A stretch of DNA of 58,239 nt from Neolewinella aquimaris (lineage in GTDB: Bacteria > Bacteroidota > Bacteroidia > Chitinophagales > Saprospiraceae). The position numbers were made by a program, and so were the translations under genes. Location: assembly GCF_014197245.1 (NCBI RefSeq), contig NZ_JACIFF010000002.1, forward strand, positions 1-58,239. Direction: 5' to 3'. The notes beneath the pieces are model-generated. The model saw only the letters and a list, made by a program, of their open reading frames with translations, had not been told where the DNA came from and made no database searches. Below, one piece after another: positions 45,453 through 53,675 of the stretch (position 1 is the first letter of the stretch; each line of letters begins with the position of its first letter).

Positions 45453-46709
45453 CTAGCGTAGTTTAAGGGTGAGGATGGTAGCGACGGCCAGGAGGACACC
45501 GATAATCCAGAAACGGATCACGATCTTTACTTCCGACATGCCCCCTTTCTGGTAGTGATGGTGGAGCGGAGACATGCGTAAAATGCGCCTACCCGCGCCG
45601 TATTTTTTCTTGGTGTACTTGAAGTAGCTCACCTGAGCGATCACCGATAAATTTTCGATCACAAAGATCCCGCACAGGATGGGAATCAGCAATTCCTTGC
45701 GCAGCATAATGGCCAGGGCGGCGATGATTCCTCCCAGGGCCAGTGAACCGGTATCCCCCATAAATACCGCGGCAGGAAAGCTGTTATGCCACAAAAAGCC
45801 GAGGCAGGCACCGAACAGACAGCCGCTGAAAACAACCAGTTCCTGGGTGCCGGGCAGATGCAGAATACCGAGATAATTGGCGGCGATCGCATTACTGCCC
45901 ACGTAAGCAAAGACGGCCAGCGTACCGGCGATGATGGCCGAGGTGCCGGTGGCCAGGCCGTCGAGTCCATCGGTCAGGTTTGCTGCATTAGAAACCGCCG
46001 TGACGATGAAAACGATCAGGGGAACGAAGATGATCCAGGCCAGCTGCCGCCCGATGCCGAAGACGTTGGCGTAAGTCAGTACGCTGTCCTTGAGAAAGGG
46101 AACGTTGGTGAGCGTCGTGCGGTAATTCGCCCGTTCGACGGTGGTACCGTTGTCCAGGGTAACCGCCTCTACTGCTCCTACCCGCTGTTCGGTAGTAATA
46201 CCGTCCGCCTCCGCCTGGGCTACGTTCATCCGCACGACCACCTGCTCGCTCATGAGCATGATTAGGGCCACGAGCAGACCCAGCCCGATCTGCCCCATTA
46301 TCTTGAACTTGCCGGCCAGCCCATCCTTATTCTTGTGCTTGATCTTGAGGTAGTCGTCGATGAAGCCGATCGCCCCCATCCAGACCGTAGCGACGAGCAT
46401 GGTGATGAGGTAGATGTTGTCCAGCCGCGCAAACAGGATACAGGGAAGCAGCACGGCGAGCAGGATGATCACCCCACCCATGGTCGGGGTTCCCTTTTTT
46501 TCCAACTGCCCCTCCAGTCCGAGATCGCGGACCGACTCTCCGATCTGTTGCCGGCGCAGGTAGCGAATGATGCGGCCGCCGGTAACGATGCTGAGCAGCA
46601 GCGACACGATAATGGCCACCCCGGCCCGGACGCTGAGGAAGTCCAGCAGGTTTGCTCCGGGGAAGTCTCCGAAGGTCGCTTTCATCCAGTCGAATAGCTC
46701 AATTAGCAC
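45453..46709 (-). CDS. mraY: Phospho-N-acetylmuramoyl-pentapeptide transferase
   Basis: It makes lipid I by transferring phospho-MurNAc-pentapeptide to undecaprenyl phosphate. The 418-residue protein has about ten TM helices, GTPTMGGVIILLAV near 74-87, the FIDDYLK Asp-rich loop near 117-123, NLTDGLDGLA near 245-254, and SPLHHHYQKGG near the end. The insert between the fourth and fifth helices (about 160-225) is long, as in other Bacteroidota. GTG 46709 (product MLIELFDWM) is chosen over TTG 46715 because it restores the family N-terminus. It overlaps murE by 11 bases. Confidence 0.96.
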   Translation of the reverse strand: MLIELFDWMKATFGDFPGANLLDFLSVRAGVAIIVSLLLSIVTGGRIIRYLRRQQIGESVRDLGLEGQLEKKGTPTMGGVIILLAVLLPCILFARLDNIYLITMLVATVWMGAIGFIDDYLKIKHKNKDGLAGKFKIMGQIGLGLLVALIMLMSEQVVVRMNVAQAEADGITTEQRVGAVEAVTLDNGTTVERANYRTTLTNVPFLKDSVLTYANVFGIGRQLAWIIFVPLIVFIVTAVSNAANLTDGLDGLATGTSAIIAGTLAVFAYVGSNAIAANYLGILHLPGTQELVVFSGCLFGACLGFLWHNSFPAAVFMGDTGSLALGGIIAALAIMLRKELLIPILCGIFVIENLSVIAQVSYFKYTKKKYGAGRRILRMSPLHHHYQKGGMSEVKIVIRFWIIGVLLAVATILTLKLR

Positions 46710-48174
46710 GGGCAAACTCCTTTAGGGCGTTAGCTAATTCGATCCGGTCGTCAAAGGGGAAGCGCTCCCCGCCGATCTCCTGGTAGGTTTCGTGTCCCTT
46801 CCCGGCAACGAGGATGACCTCGTGTCCCATGCGCACCGCCGTACGGATGGCCTGCCGCCGGTCCGTGATCCGCAGTACACGGTGCACCAATTTTGCCGGC
46901 ACGCCGGCCTCCATCTCGTCCAGAATGGTTTCCGGCGATTCCGAGCGCGGGTTGTCCGTGGTCAGGATGGTCTGGTCGGCCAGCTCGGCCGTCACCCGGG
47001 CCATTTCGGGACGCTTGGCGCGGTCGCGGTTTCCTCCGGCACCGATCACGCAGGTCAGTCGGTGCCCTTCCGGCAATAGGGCACGGAGCGTTTCCAGTAC
47101 GTTGCGCAGGGCATCGGGGGTGTGGGCGTAATCGACCAGGGCGGTTACCCTTCCGCTGGGGTCGGCGACGTGCTCCAGTCGCCCCTCGGCTCCGCGGAGT
47201 GCGCTCAGTGCGACGAGCACCTCCTGTTCTTCCTGGCCGAGCAAGACGGCCACCCCGTAGGCAGCCAGTAGATTGTAGGCATTGTAGCGGCCGAGCATTT
47301 TGAAGAATACTTCGGTACCGTTTACGTCCAATTGCAGGCCCTGGGGCGTATTGGCGAGCAGGCGGGCGTGAAAGTCTACCATGGTCCGCAGGCTGTAGCG
47401 ATAGATCTTCGCGTCGGTGTTCTGCACCATGACCGACCCCCGCTTGTCGTCGGCGTTGATCAGGGCAAATCCGGTCTTGGGTAGCCGGTCGAAGAAGGTT
47501 TTCTTGGCCCGGATGTACTCCGCAAAGCTGCCGTGGTAGTCGAGGTGGTCGTGGGATAGGTTGGTAAACACCCCGCCCGCAAAGTGCAGTCCGTACGTAC
47601 GCTGCTGGTGGACGGCGTGGCTGCTCACTTCCATGAATACATAATCAGTTCGGGCATCGCGCATATCCGCTAAAGCCGACTGGATCGCCAGGGCATCGGG
47701 GGTCGTGTGGGTGGCCGACCGGACTTCCTTGCCGATCCGCACCTCTACCGTCGAGAGCAGCCCGGCACGGTACCCCAGTGCGGTGAAGAGGTCGTGCAGA
47801 AGCGTGGTGACCGTTGTTTTTCCGTTGGTGCCGGTGACGCCTACCAGTTGCAGGTCCTTGCTCGGTGAGCCGTACCAGGTATCGGCCAGCAGGGCGAGGG
47901 CAATGGCCGAGTCTTCCACTAAAATGAGGGGAACCCGGTCGTCCGCATGGCTACCGTCACCATACACCGCTTGCTCCGCAACCACCGCCACGGCTCCTGC
48001 GTCCACCGCCCGCTGAATGTAGTCGTGTCCGTCCACCTGCGTACCGCGCACCGCTACGAAAAGGAATCCGGCTTGTACCCGTCGGCTGTCGAAAGCAATG
48101 CCGCTCACGCGCACATCTCCGGCTTCCGCAGGGGAGCTGAGTGACAGGGGGGATATGAGTTCTCGTAGCTGCAT
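46699..48174 (-). CDS. murE: UDP-N-acetylmuramoyl-tripeptide ligase (MurE)
   Basis: It adds the third residue, meso-diaminopimelate or lysine, to UDP-MurNAc-L-Ala-D-Glu. The 491 residues have GVTGTNGKTTVTTL near 112-125, MEVSSHAVHQQR near 180, FTNLSHDHLDYHGS near 203-216 and the DNPRSESPE motif near 405, where D-N-P-R is the meso-diaminopimelate-type signature. It lies 4 bases after ftsI and overlaps mraY. Confidence 0.97.
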   Translation of the reverse strand: MQLRELISPLSLSSPAEAGDVRVSGIAFDSRRVQAGFLFVAVRGTQVDGHDYIQRAVDAGAVAVVAEQAVYGDGSHADDRVPLILVEDSAIALALLADTWYGSPSKDLQLVGVTGTNGKTTVTTLLHDLFTALGYRAGLLSTVEVRIGKEVRSATHTTPDALAIQSALADMRDARTDYVFMEVSSHAVHQQRTYGLHFAGGVFTNLSHDHLDYHGSFAEYIRAKKTFFDRLPKTGFALINADDKRGSVMVQNTDAKIYRYSLRTMVDFHARLLANTPQGLQLDVNGTEVFFKMLGRYNAYNLLAAYGVAVLLGQEEQEVLVALSALRGAEGRLEHVADPSGRVTALVDYAHTPDALRNVLETLRALLPEGHRLTCVIGAGGNRDRAKRPEMARVTAELADQTILTTDNPRSESPETILDEMEAGVPAKLVHRVLRITDRRQAIRTAVRMGHEVILVAGKGHETYQEIGGERFPFDDRIELANALKEFARAN

Positions 48175-48178
48175 CGGA

Positions 48179-50302
48179 TCAGCGTAGTATGAGTTCGACG
48201 TCCTTGCCCCGTTGTCCGCGTCCGTCGCTTTGCCAGCGCATGTTGACTACCCGTCCGACGCCGCGCGGGTGGACGACGTATCCTTCGTTTTCGAGCACGT
48301 AGAGGGCATCCCGCAGGCGCATCCCCCTGACGTTGGGAAATTTCTGTTCCGCCGGGTTGATCGAGGAGAGTGCAACCCCTTCTCCCTGGGCCGACACGAG
48401 GGCCAGTTCGGAACCGGGAAGTGAATCCACGCTTACGTTGACGTACTGAAGTACGGTAGCCAGTTCCGGAAGGTAGCCGGCGTCGCGGCTGGGCAGCTCA
48501 CTGGCGTAGAGCACGGGGCGGGGGCCCTGATTGAGCGGCTCGTGCACCTCGATCATGCTGTTGTAGATGTTGTCGGCGATTTCGCGGAAAATGGGTCCGG
48601 CGACCTCCCCGCCGTAATACCCTCCTACCGTAGGATCTTTAACGACTACGATGATGCTGTACGTCGGATTTTCCGCCGGGAAGTAACCGGCGAAGCTGGC
48701 CTGGTACTTTTTCTTGCGGTTGCGCTGACTGTAATTCTGCTGGCTCGTTCCCGTCTTACCGGCAAAGCGGTACTGGTCCGTCTTCAATCGCTTAGCGGTG
48801 CCGCGGTCTACTACTCCTTCGAGGAGGGACTGAAGTTTTTCAATGGTTGCGGGCTTCGCGAGGCGGCGATCGACCACGGTGGGTTTGTACGCCTCGATCA
48901 CCCGACCGTCGCGGCGTATGTCGGTGACGAGGTAGGGCTTCATCATTTGTCCACCGTTAGCGACGGCGTTGTAGAAGGTGAGCATTTGCAGGGGGGTCAG
49001 GCGACTTTCGTAGCCGATGGCCATCCACGCCTTGGAGATGCCGGAGAATTCGTTCCGGCTGGTGTCGTTGATGAAGGGGGCCCGTTCTCCTTCGAGTTCG
49101 ATGCCGCTTTCCGCATCCAGGTGAAAGTCCTTGAGCCGTTGCGAGAATTCGTTGCCCGAATAGAGGCTATCCACCAGCTTCGCCATACCGACGTTGGACG
49201 ACTGCTCGAAGGCGTCGCGCACGGAGATGATGCGCCAGCCGCGGCTCTGCGGACTGGAATCCTCCATGGTCAGATCGTAGAAGGTCTTCACGCCATTTTC
49301 GATGTCCACCTCGGAATCCAGGTCGACGAGGCCGTCTTCCAACAGGGCCATCATTGTGGCAAGCTTGAAGGTGGAGCCGGGTTCGTTGGACCGGGAGATT
49401 GCGTAGTTATACTGTTCGGCGTAGCGGTTGCGGGAGGAGTTTACCGCGCCGAGGTTGGCCATGGCGCGGATGGCCCCCGTTTTAACATCCATCACGATGG
49501 CGGCGCCCCATTCCGCGCGGTGCCTGCGTACCCCGTTCTCCAGGGCGTTCTCGGTGATGTCCTGAATGTTGACGTCCAGGGTGGTGTACACGTTGGCGCC
49601 GGTGGTCGGCTCCACGATGGCCAGGTTGTCGGTGGGCAGCCAGATCCCGTTGCCCATATTGAACATTTCCTGCTTCCCGCTTTCCCCGGCCAGCACCTCG
49701 TCGAAGGCCCCTTCCAGACCGACCTTGGCTCCTTCTTCCTTGCTGTAACCGATGGTCCGGCGGGCGAGCCAGCCGAAGGGACGTTTGCGGGCGGCGCGTT
49801 TCTCGACGATCAGTCCGCCGCCCATCCGCCCCTGGTTAAAGATGGGGAATTTGCGGATGCGGGCCAGTTCACTGTAGCTGACGCTCTCCTTCAGTTTAAA
49901 ATAATGGTTGGCCACGCCGCTGACGCTATCGCGCATCATGAGCAGGCTATCGCGCCAGGCACCGGGCGTGTGGCCGTCGTCGATGTGGCGAGACAACAGC
50001 AGCGCCAGGCTATCGATGTTGTCGTAATAGTCGCGGGGACTCGCCACGTAGGGATCGAAGTGCAGGCTGAAGTAGGGCACCGAAGTGGCCAGGAGGTTGT
50101 CGTTGTGGCTGTAGATGTTTCCGCGCTCGGCCTGTACGGTCACGATCCGGAACCGCTCTTCCCCCAATTCCTTAAACTCGGCCTGGCGCACTACGGCGAT
50201 GTCGACAGTACGGTACACCAGCAGTGCCGCCACCGGGACGATGATCACCGCCAGGATAGCGAAGATGCGAATGAGTACCTCGTCTTTAAAATTTACGGCC
50301 AC
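48179..50302 (-). CDS. ftsI: Septal transpeptidase FtsI/PBP3 with a PASTA domain
   Basis: A class B penicillin-binding protein of 707 residues with one N-terminal TM helix (about 11-30), a dimer domain to about residue 230, and a transpeptidase domain. The active-site serine is Ser310 in STFK, the second motif SSN is at 368-370, and KTGTS at 516-520. The last 55 residues (from KFPNVRGMRLRDALYVLENEGY) form one PASTA domain, usual in Bacteroidota and Gram-positive PBPs and absent from E. coli FtsI. It is 53 bases after the ftsL-like gene and 4 bases before murE. Confidence 0.96.
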   Translation of the reverse strand: MAVNFKDEVLIRIFAILAVIIVPVAALLVYRTVDIAVVRQAEFKELGEERFRIVTVQAERGNIYSHNDNLLATSVPYFSLHFDPYVASPRDYYDNIDSLALLLSRHIDDGHTPGAWRDSLLMMRDSVSGVANHYFKLKESVSYSELARIRKFPIFNQGRMGGGLIVEKRAARKRPFGWLARRTIGYSKEEGAKVGLEGAFDEVLAGESGKQEMFNMGNGIWLPTDNLAIVEPTTGANVYTTLDVNIQDITENALENGVRRHRAEWGAAIVMDVKTGAIRAMANLGAVNSSRNRYAEQYNYAISRSNEPGSTFKLATMMALLEDGLVDLDSEVDIENGVKTFYDLTMEDSSPQSRGWRIISVRDAFEQSSNVGMAKLVDSLYSGNEFSQRLKDFHLDAESGIELEGERAPFINDTSRNEFSGISKAWMAIGYESRLTPLQMLTFYNAVANGGQMMKPYLVTDIRRDGRVIEAYKPTVVDRRLAKPATIEKLQSLLEGVVDRGTAKRLKTDQYRFAGKTGTSQQNYSQRNRKKKYQASFAGYFPAENPTYSIIVVVKDPTVGGYYGGEVAGPIFREIADNIYNSMIEVHEPLNQGPRPVLYASELPSRDAGYLPELATVLQYVNVSVDSLPGSELALVSAQGEGVALSSINPAEQKFPNVRGMRLRDALYVLENEGYVVHPRGVGRVVNMRWQSDGRGQRGKDVELILR

Positions 50303-50355
50303 GGGGGGTTAGAATGGGTGGATTAGTGGGGGAAAGGGGTGAGTGGTTGAGTGGA

Positions 50356-50667
50356 TTACTTCGCGACCGGGGCGTAGATTTTCTTTGGTTTACCGCGGTG
50401 GAGTCGGAGGCCGGCCGGTCGGACCTGGTCGACGACTTCGGAGCGGAGTCCATTGTACATGTTTTCGCTCTGAAGCGACATGTAGAGCCAGCGTTTTTCT
50501 TTGATGTCCGATTCCAGTTCCTGGATGCGACGGACGTTGTACTCGGCGTAGTGGGCGTTACCGATGTAGAGCAGGGCCAGTACTCCTAAAAAGGAGATGA
50601 AGCCTAGATTATCCAGTATCAGCGAGGGCACGGAGATGGCCGTGGCACGCTTACGTTTAGTTGCCAT
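50356..50667 (-). CDS. ftsL: FtsL-like bitopic division protein
   Basis: A 103-residue protein with a basic N-terminus (ATKRKRATA), one TM helix (about 19-38), then a heptad-rich helix (EYNVRRIQELESDIKEKRWLYMSLQSEN) as in FtsL/DivIC leucine-zipper proteins. Sequence identity to FtsL is always low, so the call rests on length, topology and position between rsmH and ftsI. ATG 50667 is chosen over a GTG three codons upstream. Confidence 0.85.
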   Translation of the reverse strand: MATKRKRATAISVPSLILDNLGFISFLGVLALLYIGNAHYAEYNVRRIQELESDIKEKRWLYMSLQSENMYNGLRSEVVDQVRPAGLRLHRGKPKKIYAPVAK

Positions 50668-50739
50668 TCTAATCACACCTTTTTAGCTGCTCGGGGTAGG
50701 GGCCGGGCGTATACACATAGTGGCTGCAAGCAGTGGCCG

Positions 50740-50783
50740 CCGGACTTTCCGCGGCACCGGACGGTGCTGCGGAAAGTGTTCGG
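50740..50783 (-). other. Long inverted repeat between rsmH and ftsL
   Basis: Bases 50744-50758 pair with 50763-50777 (15 pairs with one mismatch at 50753/50768, a C-A pair in the transcribed strand). The loop is four bases, and three more pairs at 50740-50742 with 50781-50783 lie past a small bulge. It starts 7 bases after the rsmH stop and 73 bases before ftsL. No U run follows, so it is not a standard terminator; RNA processing, protection or attenuation are possible. Confidence 0.8.
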
Positions 50784-50789
50784 CGTTCA

Positions 50790-51692
50790 CTAAAGCCGCT
50801 CCCCCGCCCGGAGTTTAGCGCTACGGGCACGGGAGTTTTGCTGAATTTCTTCAGCGGATGGTAGGGCGGGTTTCTTCGTCAGGATTTTGTAGAGACGGTC
50901 AATCTTCCCGTAAAAATCCTTGGTAACGTTTCCTTCCGCATTACCGGTTTTGAGGAAGTTTTTGGTGATGCGATCTTCGAGCGAATGATAGCTGATCACG
51001 CTGAGTCGGCCGTGTGTTGGTATCAGTAAGTCGGTGGCTTGTGCCAATAAATCAGTAAGTGCGCCGATCTCGTCGTTAACCTCAATGCGTAGTGCCTGAA
51101 ACACCTGCGCCAGATAGCGCGGGCGTTGTCCCCGGACCCAGGGCGAAACCACCTGCAGGAAGTCCTGGATGGTAACGATGGGTGCTTGCTCCCGGGCCTC
51201 CGCGATGGCGAGGGCCAGGGAGCGGGCGTTGCGCACTTCGCCGTATTCGCCGAGCACTTTCTGCAGGTCTTCCGGACTGTAGTTATTCACTACGTCGGCG
51301 GCCGTGCGGTCGGTGCCCGCTCCCATGCGCATGTCCAGCTCCGCGTCGAAGCGAAAACTGAACCCGCGTTCCGCCTGATCGAACTGGTGGCTGGAGACCC
51401 CAAGGTCGGCCAGCAGGCCATCGATCCGGTCGACTCCGTAGAGTCTCAGGAAATTGCGCAGGTTGCGGAAGTTGGCGGCTACGAAGGTAAATCTGCTGTC
51501 GTCCAGGGCATTGGCCGCGGCTGCTTCATCCTGGTCAAAACCGAACAGGCGCAGGTCTTTAGAACCGGCCTGTTCGAGGATAAAGCGGCTATGGCCACCG
51601 CCACCGAAGGTAGCATCAACGTAAACTCCTCCCGGGCGGAGGTTCAGAAAACCGACGCTTTCGCCGGCCAGTACGGGTACGTGGTAAGCCAT
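50790..51692 (-). CDS. rsmH: 16S rRNA (cytosine(1402)-N4)-methyltransferase
   Basis: It methylates C1402 in the decoding centre. The 300 residues begin MAYHVPVLAGESVGFLNLRPGGVYVDATFGGGGHSRFIL with the SAM loop near 25-38, followed by LADLGVSSHQFDQAERGFSFR near 95-115, RYLAQVFQALRIEVNDEI near 195 and the C-terminal ISYHSLEDRITKNFLK block. The ATG directly adjoins the mraZ stop with no gap. This is the conserved start of the dcw cluster. Confidence 0.97.
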   Translation of the reverse strand: MAYHVPVLAGESVGFLNLRPGGVYVDATFGGGGHSRFILEQAGSKDLRLFGFDQDEAAAANALDDSRFTFVAANFRNLRNFLRLYGVDRIDGLLADLGVSSHQFDQAERGFSFRFDAELDMRMGAGTDRTAADVVNNYSPEDLQKVLGEYGEVRNARSLALAIAEAREQAPIVTIQDFLQVVSPWVRGQRPRYLAQVFQALRIEVNDEIGALTDLLAQATDLLIPTHGRLSVISYHSLEDRITKNFLKTGNAEGNVTKDFYGKIDRLYKILTKKPALPSAEEIQQNSRARSAKLRAGERL

Positions 51693-52172
51693 TTAAAATG
51701 GCGCCTCATCTCCGGCACTCGAACCACCCAGTACTTCTTCCGCCAGCGAGGAATAGTCGACAACCTCCTCGTTCAGCAGCTTTTCGTACTCGGCTTCCGC
51801 CCAAATTTCAATACGATCGTCCATGGCATTCAGCACGATGTTCTTGTCCGACTTCGCCCAGGCCAGCAACTGCTTCGGAAGCAGAATTCGGTCGGCCGAG
51901 TCGGGGACCACTTCACTGGCGCCCCGGTAGAAGAGCCGCGTGAACTGCAGGTTCTTCCGGTTAAACTTGTTGAGCGAGTCCACCTCGGTCTTGATTTCGT
52001 CCCATACCGGCTTTGGATACAGCACGAGGCAATTATCAAACCCACGGTTGACGACAAACTTCAAGGTATCGCGGTCACCCAGTCCTTTCAGCAAACCACT
52101 AGGCAAACGAAAGCGACCCTTGGCATCAAGCGCCACGTGAAATTCGCCCAGTAAGTCGTACTGATGTGTCAT
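51693..52172 (-). CDS. mraZ: Transcriptional regulator MraZ
   Basis: The 159-residue DNA-binding protein has two AbrB-like domains with the paired signatures DAKGRFRLP (16-24) and DSADRILLP (91-99). MraZ forms a ring and represses its own dcw operon by binding short direct repeats at the promoter. It is the first gene of the cluster and is preceded by a 10-bp-phased repeat array that fits this role. Confidence 0.97.
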   Translation of the reverse strand: MTHQYDLLGEFHVALDAKGRFRLPSGLLKGLGDRDTLKFVVNRGFDNCLVLYPKPVWDEIKTEVDSLNKFNRKNLQFTRLFYRGASEVVPDSADRILLPKQLLAWAKSDKNIVLNAMDDRIEIWAEAEYEKLLNEEVVDYSSLAEEVLGGSSAGDEAPF

Positions 52173-52601
52173 AAACGATCAACGGGGATACAGTTACCCA
52201 CCGCTAGCGCTAAGGTAACACCTTGTCCCACAACTTACCACTTTATGACACTTTTTTTGCCCGCCTCGTTCCTTATTTATCCACCATTACCGGCGCGGGC
52301 GCCGCCCTGAAACCTATCTGCTACTACCCTACCCTAAATTCGCATTTAGCTTACGGCTGCACTTTGTTGAAATGCCCTTTTATTTGGCTTTCCGCCGCTT
52401 ACGTCCCTTAATCGCGCGTACTGGGTGGTGGTAAAAAGTGGGAACGGAAACACCGAATCGCCCCTGGAAGAGGGAAATAGGTGGAGATTTGGCTGCTACA
52501 AAGATCACTCCTTTTGCCGGATGTGCCAAGTCGATCCGACTTACCCTGCTCCCGCGCACCCGCCCTGAACTAAGTCTTTTGCCCGCTGTTGAATTGCCGC
52601 T
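52173..52601. other. Divergent intergenic region between mraZ and crtZ
   Basis: This 429-base gap separates the mraZ start (minus) from the crtZ start (plus). The left 85 bases hold the MraZ repeat array and a TACCTTAG -7-like box. Toward crtZ there is a weak promoter match on the plus strand: TTTG at 52488-52491, 17 bases, then TCCTTTTG at 52509-52516, one base off the -7 consensus. I see no other gene, RNA or strong hairpin. A 202-codon minus-strand frame running from inside crtZ to 52380 has no family-like sequence and is not called. Confidence 0.7.
52197..52253 (-). promoter_or_regulatory. Probable MraZ operator with embedded mraZ promoter
   Basis: On the minus strand, GTG cores recur at an exact 10-base period: 52249-52251, 52239-52241, 52229-52231, 52219-52221, then one step missing, and again 52199-52201. 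The first cores read AAAGTGT, AAAGTGG, TTGTGGG and AGGTGTT, close to both the TGGGN-N5 repeats of E. coli and the AAAGTG[T/G] repeats of mollicute MraZ. The missing step coincides with TACCTTAG (52210-52217), a near-consensus -7 box, so the repeats flank and cover the promoter. The mraZ ATG is 27 bases beyond the last repeat. Confidence 0.7.
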
Positions 52602-53093
52602 ATGCAAACCATCCTCTATATCGGAATCACTATCCTGACGGTTGCCGGCATGGAATTCGTCGCCTGGGCCGCCCATAAGTACCTCATGCACGGGGCGCTC
52701 TGGGTCTGGCACGAGGACCACCACCGGCCGCACCACGACAAGGAGGGCTTCTTTGAGAAGAACGACCTCTTCTTTCTGGTCTTCGCCATTCCGAGCGCCA
52801 CGTCCTATATAGTAGGGCTGAACGTCGCCGGCTGGTTCTGGCTGACCTTCGTGGGGATCGGGATCAGCATTTACGGTGCCATCTACTTTTTGATTCACGA
52901 TGTGTACATCCACCGGCGGTTCCCCTGGTTCAGGCACCTCGACGGAAAATACAGCCGGGCCATTCTGCGGGCCCATGGTCACCACCACGCCATTACGGAA
53001 AAGGACGGCGCGGAGAGTTTCGGCTTACTCGTAGTCGCCAAAAAATACTTCGGAAAGCGTTCGGAGTGGGCAGGCGAGGAGTCAAAGGCGTAA
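52602..53093 (+). CDS. crtZ: Beta-carotene hydroxylase (CrtZ-type, fatty acid hydroxylase superfamily)
   Basis: A 163-residue di-iron membrane hydroxylase that turns beta-carotene rings into zeaxanthin. The four histidine clusters are complete: HKYLMH (25-30), HEDHH (37-41) with HH at 44-45, HDVYIH (99-104) and HGHHH (125-129), spaced by hydrophobic segments. Length and motifs fit CrtZ better than sterol desaturases. Other carotenoid genes are absent nearby. A gene for a tail-anchored protein follows after 12 bases. Confidence 0.92.
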   Translation: MQTILYIGITILTVAGMEFVAWAAHKYLMHGALWVWHEDHHRPHHDKEGFFEKNDLFFLVFAIPSATSYIVGLNVAGWFWLTFVGIGISIYGAIYFLIHDVYIHRRFPWFRHLDGKYSRAILRAHGHHHAITEKDGAESFGLLVVAKKYFGKRSEWAGEESKA

Positions 53094-53105
53094 TTTAGCG
53101 TCGGC

Positions 53106-53675
53106 ATGGAAGATCGACTACTGGATAAAATCGCCGAACCCTTCAATCTACAGCTCCCGGAGTACGAAACGCTGGAGGCGATGATCGACGGCATTCTACC
53201 CGCCGTTGCCCGGTTCAGCGAGCCCAATTTACTGCCCGAAGACAGCCCCCTCTACGTCAACAGCTGGGTTAGGATGACGGACCGGCCCGGTGCCACAGAG
53301 GTAGTGATGTACCGGTTCCAGGGATATCAGCAGGGGGAGATACGGGTAGTGACCGACGGCGAGATCGGCTCGAAGGCCTACGAAGTGGAAGAAAGTGGAG
53401 ATCGCATCATCGTCGGAGAGAGTATTATGCGGGATAGCTTCCTGTACGAGCTTTCGTTCATCGACGACGATTTTCTCATCCTCCGGCGGCACGGCAACCT
53501 GGCCAATATTCCCCACCCCTACCTCTTCTTCTGCCGGGAGGCCATCGGGACCCGGCTTACCTGGAACGAAGCACTTGAGCGCTTGGTCGATAAGTACCGC
53601 AACAGTCAGTTTCCCCTGCTGGCCGTGGGGCTTTTCGTGGCCGCCATGATCGCGCTCCTGATCTACTTCCGCTAG
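53106..53675 (+). CDS. Tail-anchored protein of unknown function
   Basis: A 189-residue product with a soluble N-terminal domain (about 1-165, mixed alpha/beta, rich in acidic residues) and a single C-terminal hydrophobic helix (about 168-187, FPLLAVGLFVAAMIALLIYF) followed only by Arg, so the domain should face the cytosol. I do not recognise a family. It starts 12 bases after crtZ and is probably co-transcribed, but no sequence feature ties it to carotenoids. Its stop TAG and the stop of the convergent HDAC-like gene are read from the same palindromic CTAG (53672-53675). Confidence 0.78.
   Translation: MEDRLLDKIAEPFNLQLPEYETLEAMIDGILPAVARFSEPNLLPEDSPLYVNSWVRMTDRPGATEVVMYRFQGYQQGEIRVVTDGEIGSKAYEVEESGDRIIVGESIMRDSFLYELSFIDDDFLILRRHGNLANIPHPYLFFCREAIGTRLTWNEALERLVDKYRNSQFPLLAVGLFVAAMIALLIYFR

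Noticed and set aside
48542..50326. A 594-codon open frame on the plus strand opposite ftsI
   Set aside because: It is the antisense shadow of a GC-rich gene with strong codon bias; the translation is Gly/Val/His-rich with no domain, and ftsI motifs on the other strand are complete.
52380..52988. A 202-codon minus-strand frame running from inside crtZ toward mraZ
   Set aside because: More than half of it is antisense to the histidine motifs of crtZ, its composition is Pro/Val/Glu-rich and family-less, and it would run through the mraZ promoter side.
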